A DNA stretch of 64,000 bases from Pseudomonadales bacterium (GCA_022827245.1 JAJDTI010000089.1:21810-85809); one strand, 5' to 3'. Positions 28,498 to 39,064 are shown, numbered from the stretch's first letter. Notes: a model not told the origin generated them from the sequence alone. Program-made: numbers and translations.

Positions 28498-29760
28498 TCA
28501 GCGCCCGCGCATCTGGCTGAAGAACTCGTGGTTCGTCTTGGTGTCCTTCAGCTTGTCGACCATGAACTCGATGGCGGCGATGTCGTCCATGTCGTGCAGC
28601 AGCTTGCGCAGGATCCACACCCGCTGCAGTTCCGCCTCGCCCATCAGCAACTCCTCGCGCCGCGTGGCGGACCGGCGGATGTTGATGGCCGGGTACACGC
28701 GCTTCTCCGCGATCTTGCGCTCGAGGTGGAGTTCCATGTTGCCCGTGCCCTTGAACTCCTCGTAGATCACCTCGTCCATCTTGGACCCCGTGTCGATGAG
28801 CGCGGTCGCGATGATGGACAGGCTGCCGCCCTCCTCGATGTTGCGGGCGGCGCCGAAGAAACGCTTCGGACGTTCGAGCGCGTGCGCGTCCACGCCGCCC
28901 GTCAGCACCTTGCCCGAAGACGGGACGATGGTGTTGTAGGCGCGCGCGAGACGGGTGATCGAGTCGAGCAGGATGACGACGTCCTTCTGGTGCTCGACGA
29001 GCCGTTTCGCCTTTTCGATGACCATCTCCGCGACCTGCACGTGGCGCGAAGGCGGCTCGTCGAAGGTGCTCGCGACCACCTCCGCATCGACCACCGTGCG
29101 CTCCATGTCCGTCACTTCCTCCGGCCGCTCGTCGATCAGGAGGACCAGGACGATCGCCTCGGGATTGTTCGCGCAGATGGACTGGGCGACGTTCTGGAGG
29201 ATGATCGTCTTGCCCGCCTTCGGGGGCGACACGATGAGGCCGCGCTGGCCCTTCCCGACCGGAGAGATGAGGTCGATGATGCGCGCGGTCAGGTCCGCCG
29301 TGCTGCCGTTGCCGCGCTCGAGGGTGAAACGCTCGTCCGGGAACAGCGGCGTGAGGTTCTCGAACAGGATCTTGTGCTTGCGGGTGTTAGGCTCGCTGAA
29401 GTTGATCTCGTCGACCTTGAGGAGCGCGAAGTAACGCTCGCCCTCCTTGGGGGGACGGATCTTGCCCGCGATGCTGTCGCCCGTGCGCAGGTTGAAGCGG
29501 CGAATCTGGCTCGGCGACACGTAGATGTCGTCCGGCCCGGCCAGGTAGGAACTCCCGGGGGAGCGCAGGAAACCGAAGCCGTCCTGGAGGATTTCCAGGA
29601 CGCCTTCGCCGTAGATGTCGTCGCCGTTCTTGGCATGCTTGCGGAGGATGGCCGCGATGACTTCCTGCTTGCGGGAGCGCGCGAGGTTCTCCAGGCCCAT
29701 CTCGCGGGCCATGTCGACCAGTTGTGGGACGGGTCTGCTCTTGAGGTCTGTAAGGTTCAT
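28498..29760 (-). CDS. rho: transcription termination factor Rho
   Basis: A 420-aa hexameric RNA-dependent ATPase. N-terminal helix domain [23 protein letters not shown]-binding cold-shock-like domain with GFGFLRS, P-loop [13 protein letters not shown], Walker [13 protein letters not shown], the Q-loop [12 protein letters not shown], and the R-loop region around [12 protein letters not shown]. Length matches the family. Upstream on the same strand is trxA, the standard Pseudomonas/E. coli order trxA-rho, with a 337-base gap holding a direct repeat. Confidence 0.97.
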   Translation of the reverse strand: MNLTDLKSRPVPQLVDMAREMGLENLARSRKQEVIAAILRKHAKNGDDIYGEGVLEILQDGFGFLRSPGSSYLAGPDDIYVSPSQIRRFNLRTGDSIAGKIRPPKEGERYFALLKVDEINFSEPNTRKHKILFENLTPLFPDERFTLERGNGSTADLTARIIDLISPVGKGQRGLIVSPPKAGKTIILQNVAQSICANNPEAIVLVLLIDERPEEVTDMERTVVDAEVVASTFDEPPSRHVQVAEMVIEKAKRLVEHQKDVVILLDSITRLARAYNTIVPSSGKVLTGGVDAHALERPKRFFGAARNIEEGGSLSIIATALIDTGSKMDEVIYEEFKGTGNMELHLERKIAEKRVYPAINIRRSATRREELLMGEAELQRVWILRKLLHDMDDIAAIEFMVDKLKDTKTNHEFFSQMRGR

Positions 29761-29928
29761 TCGCCTCTGTCGGGTTGTCGCGCAAGGGTGACTCGCGCGT
29801 TGGAGGGTGCGGACATCGCGCGGGAATGCCTGCGAAGTCCTGTCGGAGACGTCCCGGATCGCGGAACGTCTTTCGACTGTATCACCGCAATGGCGGGCGG
29901 TCCAGAGGTTCGGGCCAAGGGCGCGGAG

Positions 29929-30040
29929 CGCTGGACGCGGTCAGGCTGGGCGGGCAGCGACGCCGAAGGCGGCGGTGGCCGGGCACCAGCGGTCGCGCCG
30001 AGGGCGAAACGCTGGACGCGGTCAGGCTGGGCGGGCAGCG
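29929..30040. repeat. 31-bp perfect direct repeat, two copies 81 bases apart
   Basis: The 31 bases at 29929-29959 recur identically at 30010-30040 (core GACGCGGTCAGGCTGGGCGG). Flanks are partly alike as well (GGGCG before each copy). It occupies the 337-base trxA-rho gap (29761-30097), which has no gene. It may be a small intergenic repeat unit; no further copy was noticed in the window. Confidence 0.85.
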
Positions 30041-30062
30041 TGGGCGTTCGTGCAGGTCGGGC

Positions 30063-30086
30063 GCCGACGGGGGAACCCCCGCCGGC
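30063..30086 (-). terminator. strong hairpin just after trxA
   Basis: GCCGACGGGGG and CCCCCGCCGGC form an 11-bp stem with one mismatch and a very tight tip, beginning 12 bases after the trxA stop on the minus strand. No T-run follows, so it may be an attenuator or RNA-end stabiliser rather than a full terminator. Confidence 0.45.
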
Positions 30087-30097
30087 GTCCACGCAGG

Positions 30098-30424
30098 TCA
30101 GATGTTGCTGTCGAGGAAGGCGGCGAGCTGGGACTTGGACAACGCGCCTACCTTGGTCGCCTCCACTTCGCCGTTGCGGAACAGCATGAGCGTGGGAATG
30201 CCGCGGATACCGTACTTCGGCGGGGTCTGGGCGTTCTCGTCGATGTCGAGCTTGCAGACCTTGACGCGGTCGCCGTACTCGTCGGCGATCTCCTCGAGGA
30301 TCGGCGCGATCATCTTGCACGGTCCGCACCACTCTGCCCAGTAGTCCACCAGCACCGGGCGGTCCGCGCCCAGCACCGCCGTCTCGAACGATGCGTCCGT
30401 GACGTGCTCTATGTTCTCGCTCAT
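30098..30424 (-). CDS. trxA: thioredoxin
   Basis: A 108-aa cytoplasmic disulfide reductase with the active site [15 protein letters not shown], the cis-Pro in [11 protein letters not shown] and normal length. It precedes rho on the same strand, as in many Gammaproteobacteria, and follows hemB (32-base gap), so it may be read from hemB. Confidence 0.97.
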   Translation of the reverse strand: MSENIEHVTDASFETAVLGADRPVLVDYWAEWCGPCKMIAPILEEIADEYGDRVKVCKLDIDENAQTPPKYGIRGIPTLMLFRNGEVEATKVGALSKSQLAAFLDSNI

Positions 30425-30456
30425 TGCTGTCTCCCTTGACGGTAAGCGGGATTTTA

Positions 30457-31485
<1,029 letters not shown>

Positions 31486-31624
31486 TTAGCAACTCGCCAC
31501 CGCCGGCCGTGGTCCGCCCGACCGGTGCTAACATCGCCCGATCGCGAACACACCGACTGCCGACCCCGGCCCTGCCGGGCCGACCACGGCGAGACGGCTT
31601 CGGATATCCAGGGAGACATGCGCA

Positions 31625-32896
31625 ATGAAGTTCGGGATTTTCTACGAGCACCAACTGCCACGGCCATGGAGCGAGGGCGTCGAACAGCGGCTGTTCAACG
31701 AGGCCCTGGAGCAGGTCGAAGTGGCCGACCGGCTCGGCATCGACTTCGCCTGGGAGGTGGAGCACCACTTCCTCGAGGAGTACTCGCACTCGTCGGCCCC
31801 CGAAGTGTTTCTCGCCGCCTGCTCGCAGCGCACGAAGAACATCCGTCTCGGCCATGGCATCCGGCAGGTGATCCCGGGCTACAACCATCCCGCGCGCACG
31901 GCGGAGGTGATCGCGACGCTCGATCTCGTGTCCAACGGCCGGGTCGAGTTCGGCACGGGCGAGTCGTCGGCGGAGCTCGAACTCGGCGGCTTCCAGGTCC
32001 CCGTGGACCGCAAGCGCCGCATCTTCCTCGAGTCCGTGGAGCACATCTGCAACATGCTCGCGATGGACCCCTACCCCGGCTACAAGGGCCAGTACTTCGA
32101 GATGCCCTGCCGCAACATCGTGCCGAAACCGGTGCAGCGGCCGCATCCGCCGCTGTGGGTCGCGTGCTCGCAGCGCGAGACGATCCGCATGGCGGCGCGC
32201 CTCGGCATCGGCGCGCTGACGTTCGCCTTCGTCGATCCCGCCGAGGCCACCGAGTGGGTGGACGAGTACTACGGCATCATCAAGAGCGACCAGTGCGTAC
32301 CCATCGGGCACGCGGTCAACGCCAACATCTGCATGGTCTCGAGCTTCTCCTGTCACCACGACCGCGAGACGGCGATCCAGCGCGGCCTCGAGGGGTTCGA
32401 GTTTTTCGGCTTCGCGCTCGGCAGCCTCTACGCCTTCGGCGAGCACAAACCGGGAAGGACCAACCTGTGGGAGCAGTTCCACCAGGTACGGACCAGGAAA
32501 GCGGAAGAGGAAGAGATCGGCGGCCAGTTGTCCGGGAGCCGGGGCGGCATCGGGACGCCCGACGACCTGCGCGAGCACCTGCTGAAGTTCGAGGAGCGCG
32601 GCGTCGACCAGGTCACCTTCATCCAGCAGGCCGGCCGCAACAAGCATGAGCACATCTGCGAGTCCCTCGAGATCTTCGCCGCGGAGGTGATGCCGGAGTT
32701 CAAGGAACGCGAGGCCGAACGCGAACGGAAGAAGGCGGAGGAACTCGCGCCCTACATCGAGGCGGCCCTGGCGCGCAAGGTCCCGATGGCGGACCTCGCC
32801 GACGAGGACATCCCGGTCTACAAGTCCCTCGGACGGCAGGTGAGCGAAGTCTCCGAGGCCGAACCGTCGATCTACGAGCGTCCGGCCGCCGGGTAA
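31625..32896 (+). CDS. LLM-class flavin-dependent oxidoreductase (luciferase-like)
   Basis: A 423-aa TIM-barrel monooxygenase-type protein. The N-terminus MKFGIFYEHQLPRPW, then WEVEHHFLEEYSHSSAPE, IRLGHGIRQVIPGYNHPART and VEFGTGESSAELEL are features of the bacterial luciferase family that uses FMN or F420. The C-terminal 70 residues are a charged helical extension (EREAERERKKAEELA). ATG 31625 follows a GGGAGACATG region. The substrate is unknown. It converges on the CoA-transferase gene across a shared terminator, so the two are not one operon. Confidence 0.85.
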   Translation: MKFGIFYEHQLPRPWSEGVEQRLFNEALEQVEVADRLGIDFAWEVEHHFLEEYSHSSAPEVFLAACSQRTKNIRLGHGIRQVIPGYNHPARTAEVIATLDLVSNGRVEFGTGESSAELELGGFQVPVDRKRRIFLESVEHICNMLAMDPYPGYKGQYFEMPCRNIVPKPVQRPHPPLWVACSQRETIRMAARLGIGALTFAFVDPAEATEWVDEYYGIIKSDQCVPIGHAVNANICMVSSFSCHHDRETAIQRGLEGFEFFGFALGSLYAFGEHKPGRTNLWEQFHQVRTRKAEEEEIGGQLSGSRGGIGTPDDLREHLLKFEERGVDQVTFIQQAGRNKHEHICESLEIFAAEVMPEFKEREAERERKKAEELAPYIEAALARKVPMADLADEDIPVYKSLGRQVSEVSEAEPSIYERPAAG

Positions 32897-32901
32897 ACGC
32901 T

Positions 32902-32940
32902 GCCCGCCCGGTGACGGCCCCCTGTGACCGTCACGCGGGC
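32902..32940. terminator. bidirectional hairpin between convergent genes
   Basis: GCCCGC and GTGACGG on the left pair with CCGTCAC and GCGGGC on the right, with three unpaired bases on one side and a ten-base loop. It lies between the ends of the LLM gene and the CoA-transferase gene and overlaps the latter's stop codon, so it can serve both strands. Confidence 0.65.
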
Positions 32941-34160
32941 TGCTGCGTGAAGCGCGCCGGGTCGCCGATGGCGCCGGCCTCGCGCAAGCCGGCGAGCCGC
33001 TCTTCCGACAGGCCGAGTTCCGTCGTGAGCAACTCGTCCGTGTGCTCGCCGAGCCGGGGCGGGTTGCGCATGTCCACGTGCGACTCCGACAGCCGCGGGC
33101 CAAAGCCCAGCATCGGCACCTCGCCGTGCACCGGCAGGTCCATGCGGTGCACGAACCCCCGCTCGGTGAGGTGCCGGTCGTGGTGCAGGTCGCGGGTGTC
33201 CAGGGTGGCGGAACACGGGACGCCGGCCGCGGCGATCGTCTCCATCGCCTCGTACTTCGTGCGCTCGGCGCACCACCGCTCGATCTCTTCGTACAGCGCC
33301 GACTCGTGCCGCACCCGGGCCGGCATGGTCTCGAAACGGGGGTCGAGCAGGAGGTCCGGCCGCTCCATCGCGGTGCACAGCCCGTCCCAGTGGTCGTCCG
33401 TGACGGGCATCAGGTAGATGTAGTCGTTCGGCCCGAAGGGCTTGCACGGATAGAGGTCCACCGGCGGCAGCCCGCCGGAGTTCCCGTTGCGGCCCGTCGC
33501 GCGCGTGCCCCACTCGGAACCGATGAAAGCGCGGGTGCGCACGTAGTAGGTCATGGCCTCCTGCATCGACACCTCGATCTGCTGGCCGACGCCCGTGCGC
33601 TGCTTCTGCACGTACGCGGCGAGGATGGCCATCGCGGTCTGCACGCCGGTGCCCGCGTCGCCCGTGGTGGGGCCGGGCATCATCGGCGGACCGTCGGCTT
33701 CACCGGTGATCGAGAAAGCTCCGGCGGCGGCCTGCGCGACCATGTCCATGCTGCGGAAGCCCGCATAGGGGCCGTCCGTGCCGAAGCCCTTGATGCGGGC
33801 GTAGATGATGCCGGGATGCACCTCGGTGAGATCCTGGTAGGTGATGCCGAGCTTCTCGACCACGCCGGGTCCGTAGTTCTCCACGAACACGTCGAACTTC
33901 GGTACGAGTTCCAGGAAGAGCGCGCGCCCCTCGGCGATCCGCAGGTTCAGCGCGATGCTGCGCTTGTTGGCGTTCCAGGCGCAGAAATAGGAGGAGTAGT
34001 CCAGGTTTCCCGTCCGTCCGACGCCCCGGCCGGGGTCGCCGTACTCCGGCGCCTCGACCTTCACGACGTCCGCACCGAGCCACGCGAGCGCCTGGGTGCA
34101 CGACGTGCCCGCCTCGTACTGGGTCATGTCGAGAATGCGCATGCCATCCAAAGCGGCCAT
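32931..34160 (-). CDS. CaiB/BaiF (family III) CoA transferase
   Basis: A 409-aa enzyme that moves CoA between carboxylic acids through an aspartyl-CoA intermediate. Seen: MAALDGMRILDMTQYEAGTS, ADVVKVEAPEYGDPGR, NANKRSIALNLR, FVENYGPGVVEKLG, and GPTTGDAGTGVQTAM with the likely catalytic Asp. It is read after the molybdenum hydroxylase genes with 66 bases between, so they may be one transcript. The acid handled is unknown; formyl- or oxalate-type and carnitine-type relatives share these motifs. Confidence 0.9.
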   Translation of the reverse strand: MAALDGMRILDMTQYEAGTSCTQALAWLGADVVKVEAPEYGDPGRGVGRTGNLDYSSYFCAWNANKRSIALNLRIAEGRALFLELVPKFDVFVENYGPGVVEKLGITYQDLTEVHPGIIYARIKGFGTDGPYAGFRSMDMVAQAAAGAFSITGEADGPPMMPGPTTGDAGTGVQTAMAILAAYVQKQRTGVGQQIEVSMQEAMTYYVRTRAFIGSEWGTRATGRNGNSGGLPPVDLYPCKPFGPNDYIYLMPVTDDHWDGLCTAMERPDLLLDPRFETMPARVRHESALYEEIERWCAERTKYEAMETIAAAGVPCSATLDTRDLHHDRHLTERGFVHRMDLPVHGEVPMLGFGPRLSESHVDMRNPPRLGEHTDELLTTELGLSEERLAGLREAGAIGDPARFTQQPA

Positions 34161-34226
34161 GGGGAACTCCGCCGAAGGTCGAAGGCGGTAGTGAACACCC
34201 GCTACGGGATGGGATCAACAGCCCCC

Positions 34227-36413
34227 TCAGGCCGTCTGCAGCCGCAGCGGGAGCGACCGGAGCCGCTGTCCGGTCGCCGCGTAGACGGCGTTCGCCACCG
34301 CCGGGGCGATGGGCGGCACGCCCGGTTCCCCGACGCCGGAGGGATGCTCCGCGCTCGGCACGATCACCACCTCGACCGCGGGAGCCTCGTTCATGCGGAG
34401 GATCGGGTAGTCGTGGAAGTTGCTCTCCCGGATGGCCCCGTTCGCCACTTCCAGGTTGCCGTGCAGGGCGGCCGTGAGGCCGTACATCACCGACCCTTCC
34501 ATCTGCGCGCGGACCACGTCCGGGTTGACCGCCAGCCCGCAGTCGACGACGCACAGGACGTTGTGCACCCGGATGGCGCCATCCGCGACGGACACTTCCG
34601 CGACTTCGGCGACGAACGACTCGAACGATCCGTGCGCGGCGATGCCGAGTGCATGTCCCGGCGGCAGGCGCCACTGCCCCATCCGCTCGCCCGCGATCCG
34701 GATGACGTTGTGCAGGCGCGGGTTGTTCGTGGTGTTGCGGAGCCGGAGCGCCACCGGATCGGCGCCCGCCGCGGCGGCCAGTTCGTCGATCATGGACTCC
34801 TTGGCGAACGCGGTGAAGGAGTGGCCGACCGACCGCCAGACCGTCGTTGGCAGCCCATGGTCCCTCGTCACGTGGCGCACTTCCCGGTTGGGAAGGTCGT
34901 AGTCGCCGGCCAGACCCTCGACACTCGGACCCTCCACCACCCAGTTGGCGAACAATCCGCCAGCGCTGTCCGCGGTCCAGTCGATCACGCCGTCGGACAG
35001 TCCCGGGAACAGGCCCGGCAGCAGGCTGCGCAGCGCATGGGGCACGATGTTGGCGCCGACGCGCTTCGCGCGCCACGCGGCGACGACGCCGTCCGCGTCG
35101 ATCCCGGCCTCGATCCGCATCAGCGAAGCGGGCCGGTAGAACCCCGAACGGATGTCGTCCTCCCGGGACCAGAGCACCTGCACCGGCTTGCCGGTCGCGA
35201 GCGCGGCCTGCGCCGCTTCGACGACGTGGCTCAACGTCGCACGGCGTCCGAAACCACCACCGAGATACGTGTTGTGCGCCGTGACCCGCTCGACGTCCAG
35301 ACCCGTCACGCGGGCGACCAGCCCCTGCGCGAGGCCCGGCCCCTGCGAGCCGGTCCACACCTCGGCTTCGCCGTCCCCGATGCGCACGACCGCGCTCATC
35401 GGTTCCATCGGCGCGTGCGCCAGGTAGGGCGCCCAGTAGTCCGCCTCGACCGTACGCGTTCCGGCCAGCGCCGCCTCCACGTCGCCCTCGCTCTCGGCGG
35501 ACTCCCCCTCCTCGGCGAGGCCGTCCCGGTAGTCGGCCTGGATCTGCGGTGAGCCGACCTGCGCCAGCGGCGGCAGGTCCCACTCGACATCGAGCGACTC
35601 CGCCGCCTTCCTGGCCTGCCAGTACTTCGTCGCGACGACCGCGACACCGGTCGCGACCGGCACGACGCCGATGACCCCGGGCATCTCCCGGGCGCGCATC
35701 GCCTCGAACGACGCCACCGCGCCGCCGGCGACCGGGGACCGCACGACGACCGCGTGATGCATGTCGGGAACGTCCACGTCGATGCCGAACACCGCCGTCC
35801 CCGCCGCCTTGCCCGCGCTGTCGATGCGGGGTAGTTCCTTGCCGATGTACCGGAACGCCGAGACGGGCTTGAGCGGAGCGTCCTCCGGCATCGGCAGGCT
35901 CCGCGCCGTCTCGACGAACGCCCCATAGGGATGCCGCTCGCCAGCGACCAGGACATGGCCGTCCTCGGTCTCGATCTCGCCCGCGGCCACGTCCAACTGC
36001 GTGGCCGCGGCGAGCACGATGGCCTGCCGGGTGTCGGCGCCCACCTGGCGAAGCGGGAGGTAGTGCCCCATGATCGAATTGCTGCCCCCCGTCGCCTGCA
36101 CGCCCATGCCCGGATTGGCGTAGTCGGGATGCACCCCCGCGAGTTCGATGACGAACCTGGCGGGATTCACGTCCAGTTCCTCCCCGATGAGCGTCGCCAG
36201 ACCGGTCGTCACGCCCTGCCCCATCTCGTCGCGCGGGCAGTAGAAGCGCATGACGTTGTCCGCACCGATCTGCAGGAACGCGTTGGGCGCATACGCTCCG
36301 TCCATCGCCTTCAGCGGCGGCGCCCCTGGGCCGCTGCGCATCGAGAAGCCGACGACGAGGCCGCCCCCGACGACGCCCGCACCGATCAGGAAGTTGCGGC
36401 GGGATGCCTTCAT
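34227..36413 (-). CDS. molybdopterin-dependent hydroxylase large subunit (IorB-like), Tat-exported
   Basis: A 728-aa xanthine-dehydrogenase-family subunit of the isoquinoline 1-oxidoreductase beta type. It starts with a twin-arginine signal, SRRNFLIGAGVVGGGLVVGF, so the mature enzyme is probably periplasmic. Cofactor regions include YCPRDEMGQGVTTGLATL, QATGGSNSIMGHY, LGGGFGRRATLSHVVEAAQA and the catalytic Glu segment VGEPGVPPIAPAVANAVY near the C-terminus. It overlaps the small iron-sulfur subunit gene by four bases. The substrate (N-heterocycle or aldehyde) cannot be read from sequence. Confidence 0.9.
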   Translation of the reverse strand: MKASRRNFLIGAGVVGGGLVVGFSMRSGPGAPPLKAMDGAYAPNAFLQIGADNVMRFYCPRDEMGQGVTTGLATLIGEELDVNPARFVIELAGVHPDYANPGMGVQATGGSNSIMGHYLPLRQVGADTRQAIVLAAATQLDVAAGEIETEDGHVLVAGERHPYGAFVETARSLPMPEDAPLKPVSAFRYIGKELPRIDSAGKAAGTAVFGIDVDVPDMHHAVVVRSPVAGGAVASFEAMRAREMPGVIGVVPVATGVAVVATKYWQARKAAESLDVEWDLPPLAQVGSPQIQADYRDGLAEEGESAESEGDVEAALAGTRTVEADYWAPYLAHAPMEPMSAVVRIGDGEAEVWTGSQGPGLAQGLVARVTGLDVERVTAHNTYLGGGFGRRATLSHVVEAAQAALATGKPVQVLWSREDDIRSGFYRPASLMRIEAGIDADGVVAAWRAKRVGANIVPHALRSLLPGLFPGLSDGVIDWTADSAGGLFANWVVEGPSVEGLAGDYDLPNREVRHVTRDHGLPTTVWRSVGHSFTAFAKESMIDELAAAAGADPVALRLRNTTNNPRLHNVIRIAGERMGQWRLPPGHALGIAAHGSFESFVAEVAEVSVADGAIRVHNVLCVVDCGLAVNPDVVRAQMEGSVMYGLTAALHGNLEVANGAIRESNFHDYPILRMNEAPAVEVVIVPSAEHPSGVGEPGVPPIAPAVANAVYAATGQRLRSLPLRLQTA

Positions 36414-36907
36414 GCCTGCACCTCCTTCCCCGCGTCCTCCACCGCGTCCTCTGCCGCGTCCTCAGCGACAGAGAGGATCGCGTTCTTGATCCGGGGGTAG
36501 CACCCGCACCGGCAGATGTTGCCCGCCATCGCGCTCTCGACCTCGACCTCCGTGGGCCGCGGATTGGCGGACAGCAATGCCGCCGCCGACATGATCTGTC
36601 CCGGCTGGCAGTAACCGCACTGGGGAACGCTGAGGGTGACCCATTTCTCCTGCAGCGGATGCGGGTCTTCCGGGGTGCCGAGACCCTCGATCGTCGTCAC
36701 CCGCTTGCCCGCGGCGGCGCCGACCGGCAGCGTGCACGAGCGCACGGCGGCCCCGTCGACATGCACGGTGCAGGCCCCGCAGAGGGCCGCGCCGCAGCCG
36801 AACTTCGTCCCCTTGAGCTTGAACGTGTCGCGCACGACCCACAGGAGCGGCGTGTCCGGATCGTCCTCCGTGCGGACGGTCTGGCCGTTCAGGGTGAACT
36901 CGATCAT
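36410..36907 (-). CDS. [2Fe-2S] small subunit of the molybdenum hydroxylase (IorA-like)
   Basis: A 165-aa protein carrying two [2Fe-2S] clusters. The plant-type cluster has KFGCGAALCGACTVHVDG plus a later Cys (RSCTLP); the second has QCGYCQPGQ and NICRCGCYPRI. The C-terminal tail is a short acidic repeat (EDAAEDAVEDA). It passes electrons from the IorB-like subunit to an acceptor, perhaps a cytochrome, since no FAD subunit is present. Its stop overlaps the iorB-like start (ATGA). Confidence 0.93.
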   Translation of the reverse strand: MIEFTLNGQTVRTEDDPDTPLLWVVRDTFKLKGTKFGCGAALCGACTVHVDGAAVRSCTLPVGAAAGKRVTTIEGLGTPEDPHPLQEKWVTLSVPQCGYCQPGQIMSAAALLSANPRPTEVEVESAMAGNICRCGCYPRIKNAILSVAEDAAEDAVEDAGKEVQA

Positions 36908-36964
36908 CTGCGGGCCCTCCTTGCCGCACCGCGTGGGCCTACTGTGAATGATCGTTCCGGGTTG

Positions 36965-38851
36965 TCAACGGGCTTCCAGTTCCTCGATGCGTTCCTGCAG
37001 CTCGATCCACTCCGCCTCGGTGCGCGCAAGGCGCTTCCGGACGCGGCCCTGGCGCGTGAGCATCTGGCCGATCTGCTCCTTCGTGGCGTGCTCGAAAGTG
37101 GCGCTGTTCGAGAGCACGGTCGAGAGTTCCTCGAGTTCCCCGGTGAAGGCGTCGATGTCCCGCTCCAGGCGGGCGCGGCGCTTCGTCAGCGGCCGGATGG
37201 ACTCCCTGCGCTCCGCCGCCTGGCGCCGCCGGTCCCGGCGCTCGTGCCGCGTCGCGCGTCCCCGCCGGTCCTGGCGAATCTCCGCGTAGCCGTCGAGCCC
37301 CGCGGGGAACGGTGCGACGCCACCGTCCGCCACGAGCCAGAGCGTGTCCGTGCACTCCCGGAGCAGGTGCCGGTCGTGGGAGACCAGCACGAGCGCGCCG
37401 TCATAGGCCTGCAGCGCCAGCGCCAGCGCTTCGCGCATCTCGATGTCCAGGTGGTTGGTCGGCTCGTCGAGCAACAGGAGCGCGGGCGCCTCCCGGGCGA
37501 TGAGCGCGAGAACGAGGCGCGCCTTCTCGCCCCCGGAGAACGTCGCCACCCGGCGCTCCACCATCTCGCCGCCGAAACCCCAGCCGCCGAGATAGTCCCG
37601 CGCGCCCTGTTCCGCCAGTCGCTCCCCCGGCCCGGCATCGAGCGCCTGCAGGGCCGTCCGGTCGAGCCGCAGGGCCTCCATCTGGTGCTGGGCGAAGTAG
37701 CCGACGTCGCTGTGCCGGCCCCGCGCCAGTTCTCCGCCGACCTGCTCGATCTCGCCCGCGAGCGTCTTCAGCAACGTGCTCTTGCCGGCGCCGTTGACGC
37801 CGAGCACGCCGATACGGTCGCCAGGGTAGATGCGCAGCGTCACGTCCCGCAGCACCGACGTGGCCCCGTCTCCCGACGTGGCCCGGTATCCCAGGTTCGC
37901 CTCGTCCAGGGACAACGTCGGGTTCGACACCTTCTCCGGGTTCGGGAACTCGAACCTGTAGGGGGAGCGCGCGCGGACCGGCGCCACACGGTCCATCCGC
38001 TCGAGCGCTTTCAGCCGGCTCTGCGCCTGCCGCGCCTTGGACGCCTTCGCGCGAAAACGGTCCACGAACGCCTGTATGCGCCGGATCTCGCCCTGTTGCC
38101 GCGCGTGGTGCGCGGCCTGCACCCGCAACGCTTCCGCGCGCTGGCGCTCGAAGGCGGAGTAGCCGCCCGTGTACGCGGTCGTCCTGCCGTCCGCGACATG
38201 GACGATCTCGTCGCAGACGGCGTCGAGGAAGTCCCGGTCGTGGGCGATGACGAGGACCGTGCCCTCGTACCGGGCGAGCCAGGTCTCGAGCCAGAGCGCG
38301 GCATCGAGATCGAGGTGGTTGGTCGGTTCGTCGAGGAGCAGCAGGTCCGACGGCGACATCAGCGTCCGGGCGAGATTGAGCCGGATCCGCCACCCGCCGG
38401 AGAAATCCCGATGCGGCTTCCCGAAGTCCGCGCCGCCGAAGCCGAGGCCATGCAGGACCTCGCCCGCCCGGGCCTCCGCGTCGTAGCCGCCCACGTCCTC
38501 CAACTGGACATGCAGGTGGGCGAGCGCGTCGTCGTTGCCCGCCCGCTCCGCCGCGGCGATCTCCGCCTGCACCGCGCGCAACGGGCGGTCCCCGTCGAGC
38601 GCGAAGTCGAGGGCGGAGCGCGCGCTCGGCTCCACGGCCTGGTCCAGCCACGCCAGCCGCCATCCCCGCGGCCGCAGGACCTCCCCTTCCTCGGGCAGGA
38701 GCCGTCCGCGGATCAGTTCGACCAGGGTGGACTTGCCGACACCGTTGCGGCCCACCACGCCGGCCGTGTGCCCCGCGTGAACGGTGAGGCTCGCGCCGTC
38801 GAAGACAGCCCGGTCCCCGCGCTTCAGAATGACGTCGATGAGTTGCAGCAT
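36965..38851 (-). CDS. ABC-F ATPase, YheS-like
   Basis: A soluble protein of 628 aa with two fused ABC ATPase domains, acting on the ribosome. First domain: GRNGVGKST, signature FSGGWRIRLNLAR and LLLLDEPTNHLDL; linker helical (about 235-300); second: GVNGAGKST, FSGGEKARLVLAL and LLLLDEPTNHLDI. The C-terminal coiled coil (about 530-628) is strongly charged. The first signature SGGW is the form seen in YheS. ATG 38851 (MLQLIDVI) is chosen over an 8-residue longer frame, as YheS starts there. Confidence 0.93.
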   Translation of the reverse strand: MLQLIDVILKRGDRAVFDGASLTVHAGHTAGVVGRNGVGKSTLVELIRGRLLPEEGEVLRPRGWRLAWLDQAVEPSARSALDFALDGDRPLRAVQAEIAAAERAGNDDALAHLHVQLEDVGGYDAEARAGEVLHGLGFGGADFGKPHRDFSGGWRIRLNLARTLMSPSDLLLLDEPTNHLDLDAALWLETWLARYEGTVLVIAHDRDFLDAVCDEIVHVADGRTTAYTGGYSAFERQRAEALRVQAAHHARQQGEIRRIQAFVDRFRAKASKARQAQSRLKALERMDRVAPVRARSPYRFEFPNPEKVSNPTLSLDEANLGYRATSGDGATSVLRDVTLRIYPGDRIGVLGVNGAGKSTLLKTLAGEIEQVGGELARGRHSDVGYFAQHQMEALRLDRTALQALDAGPGERLAEQGARDYLGGWGFGGEMVERRVATFSGGEKARLVLALIAREAPALLLLDEPTNHLDIEMREALALALQAYDGALVLVSHDRHLLRECTDTLWLVADGGVAPFPAGLDGYAEIRQDRRGRATRHERRDRRRQAAERRESIRPLTKRRARLERDIDAFTGELEELSTVLSNSATFEHATKEQIGQMLTRQGRVRKRLARTEAEWIELQERIEELEAR

Positions 38852-38906
38852 GGTGTGCGGACGGACGCCGCGCATGCGCCCCGCCCGATTGGCCGACGGC
38901 GGATTC

Positions 38907-38962
38907 TATGGTTGCGCGTCGCAGAACGGAACGGTAGTGCGGTGCTGCGACGCGCGACCATA
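38907..38962. repeat. 18-bp near-perfect inverted repeat in a divergent promoter region
   Basis: TATGGTTGCGCGTCGCAG (38907-38924) and CTGCGACGCGCGACCATA (38945-38962) are complementary at 17 of 18 positions around a 20-base loop. It lies between the divergent ABC-F and glutaredoxin genes, where a terminator would make no sense. Possibilities are a regulator site, a small mobile repeat or a structured leader. Confidence 0.85.
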
Positions 38963-39064
38963 GGTCGGTGGGGCATGGCGCCATAGCGCCCGCACGCTGG
39001 CCCGGCATCCTGCACTCGTTCTACAATGCCGGTTCGGCCACGACCGTCTCGAGGGCGCGCACAC

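Noticed and set aside
28297..30189. 630-residue plus-strand open frame opposite rho
   Set aside because: It is a GC-rich antisense shadow of rho and the flavin-reductase gene. Both genes on the minus strand are unmistakable.
33042..35552. 836-residue plus-strand frame opposite the CoA transferase and IorB-like genes
   Set aside because: Antisense shadow of two well-supported minus-strand genes, caused by high GC.
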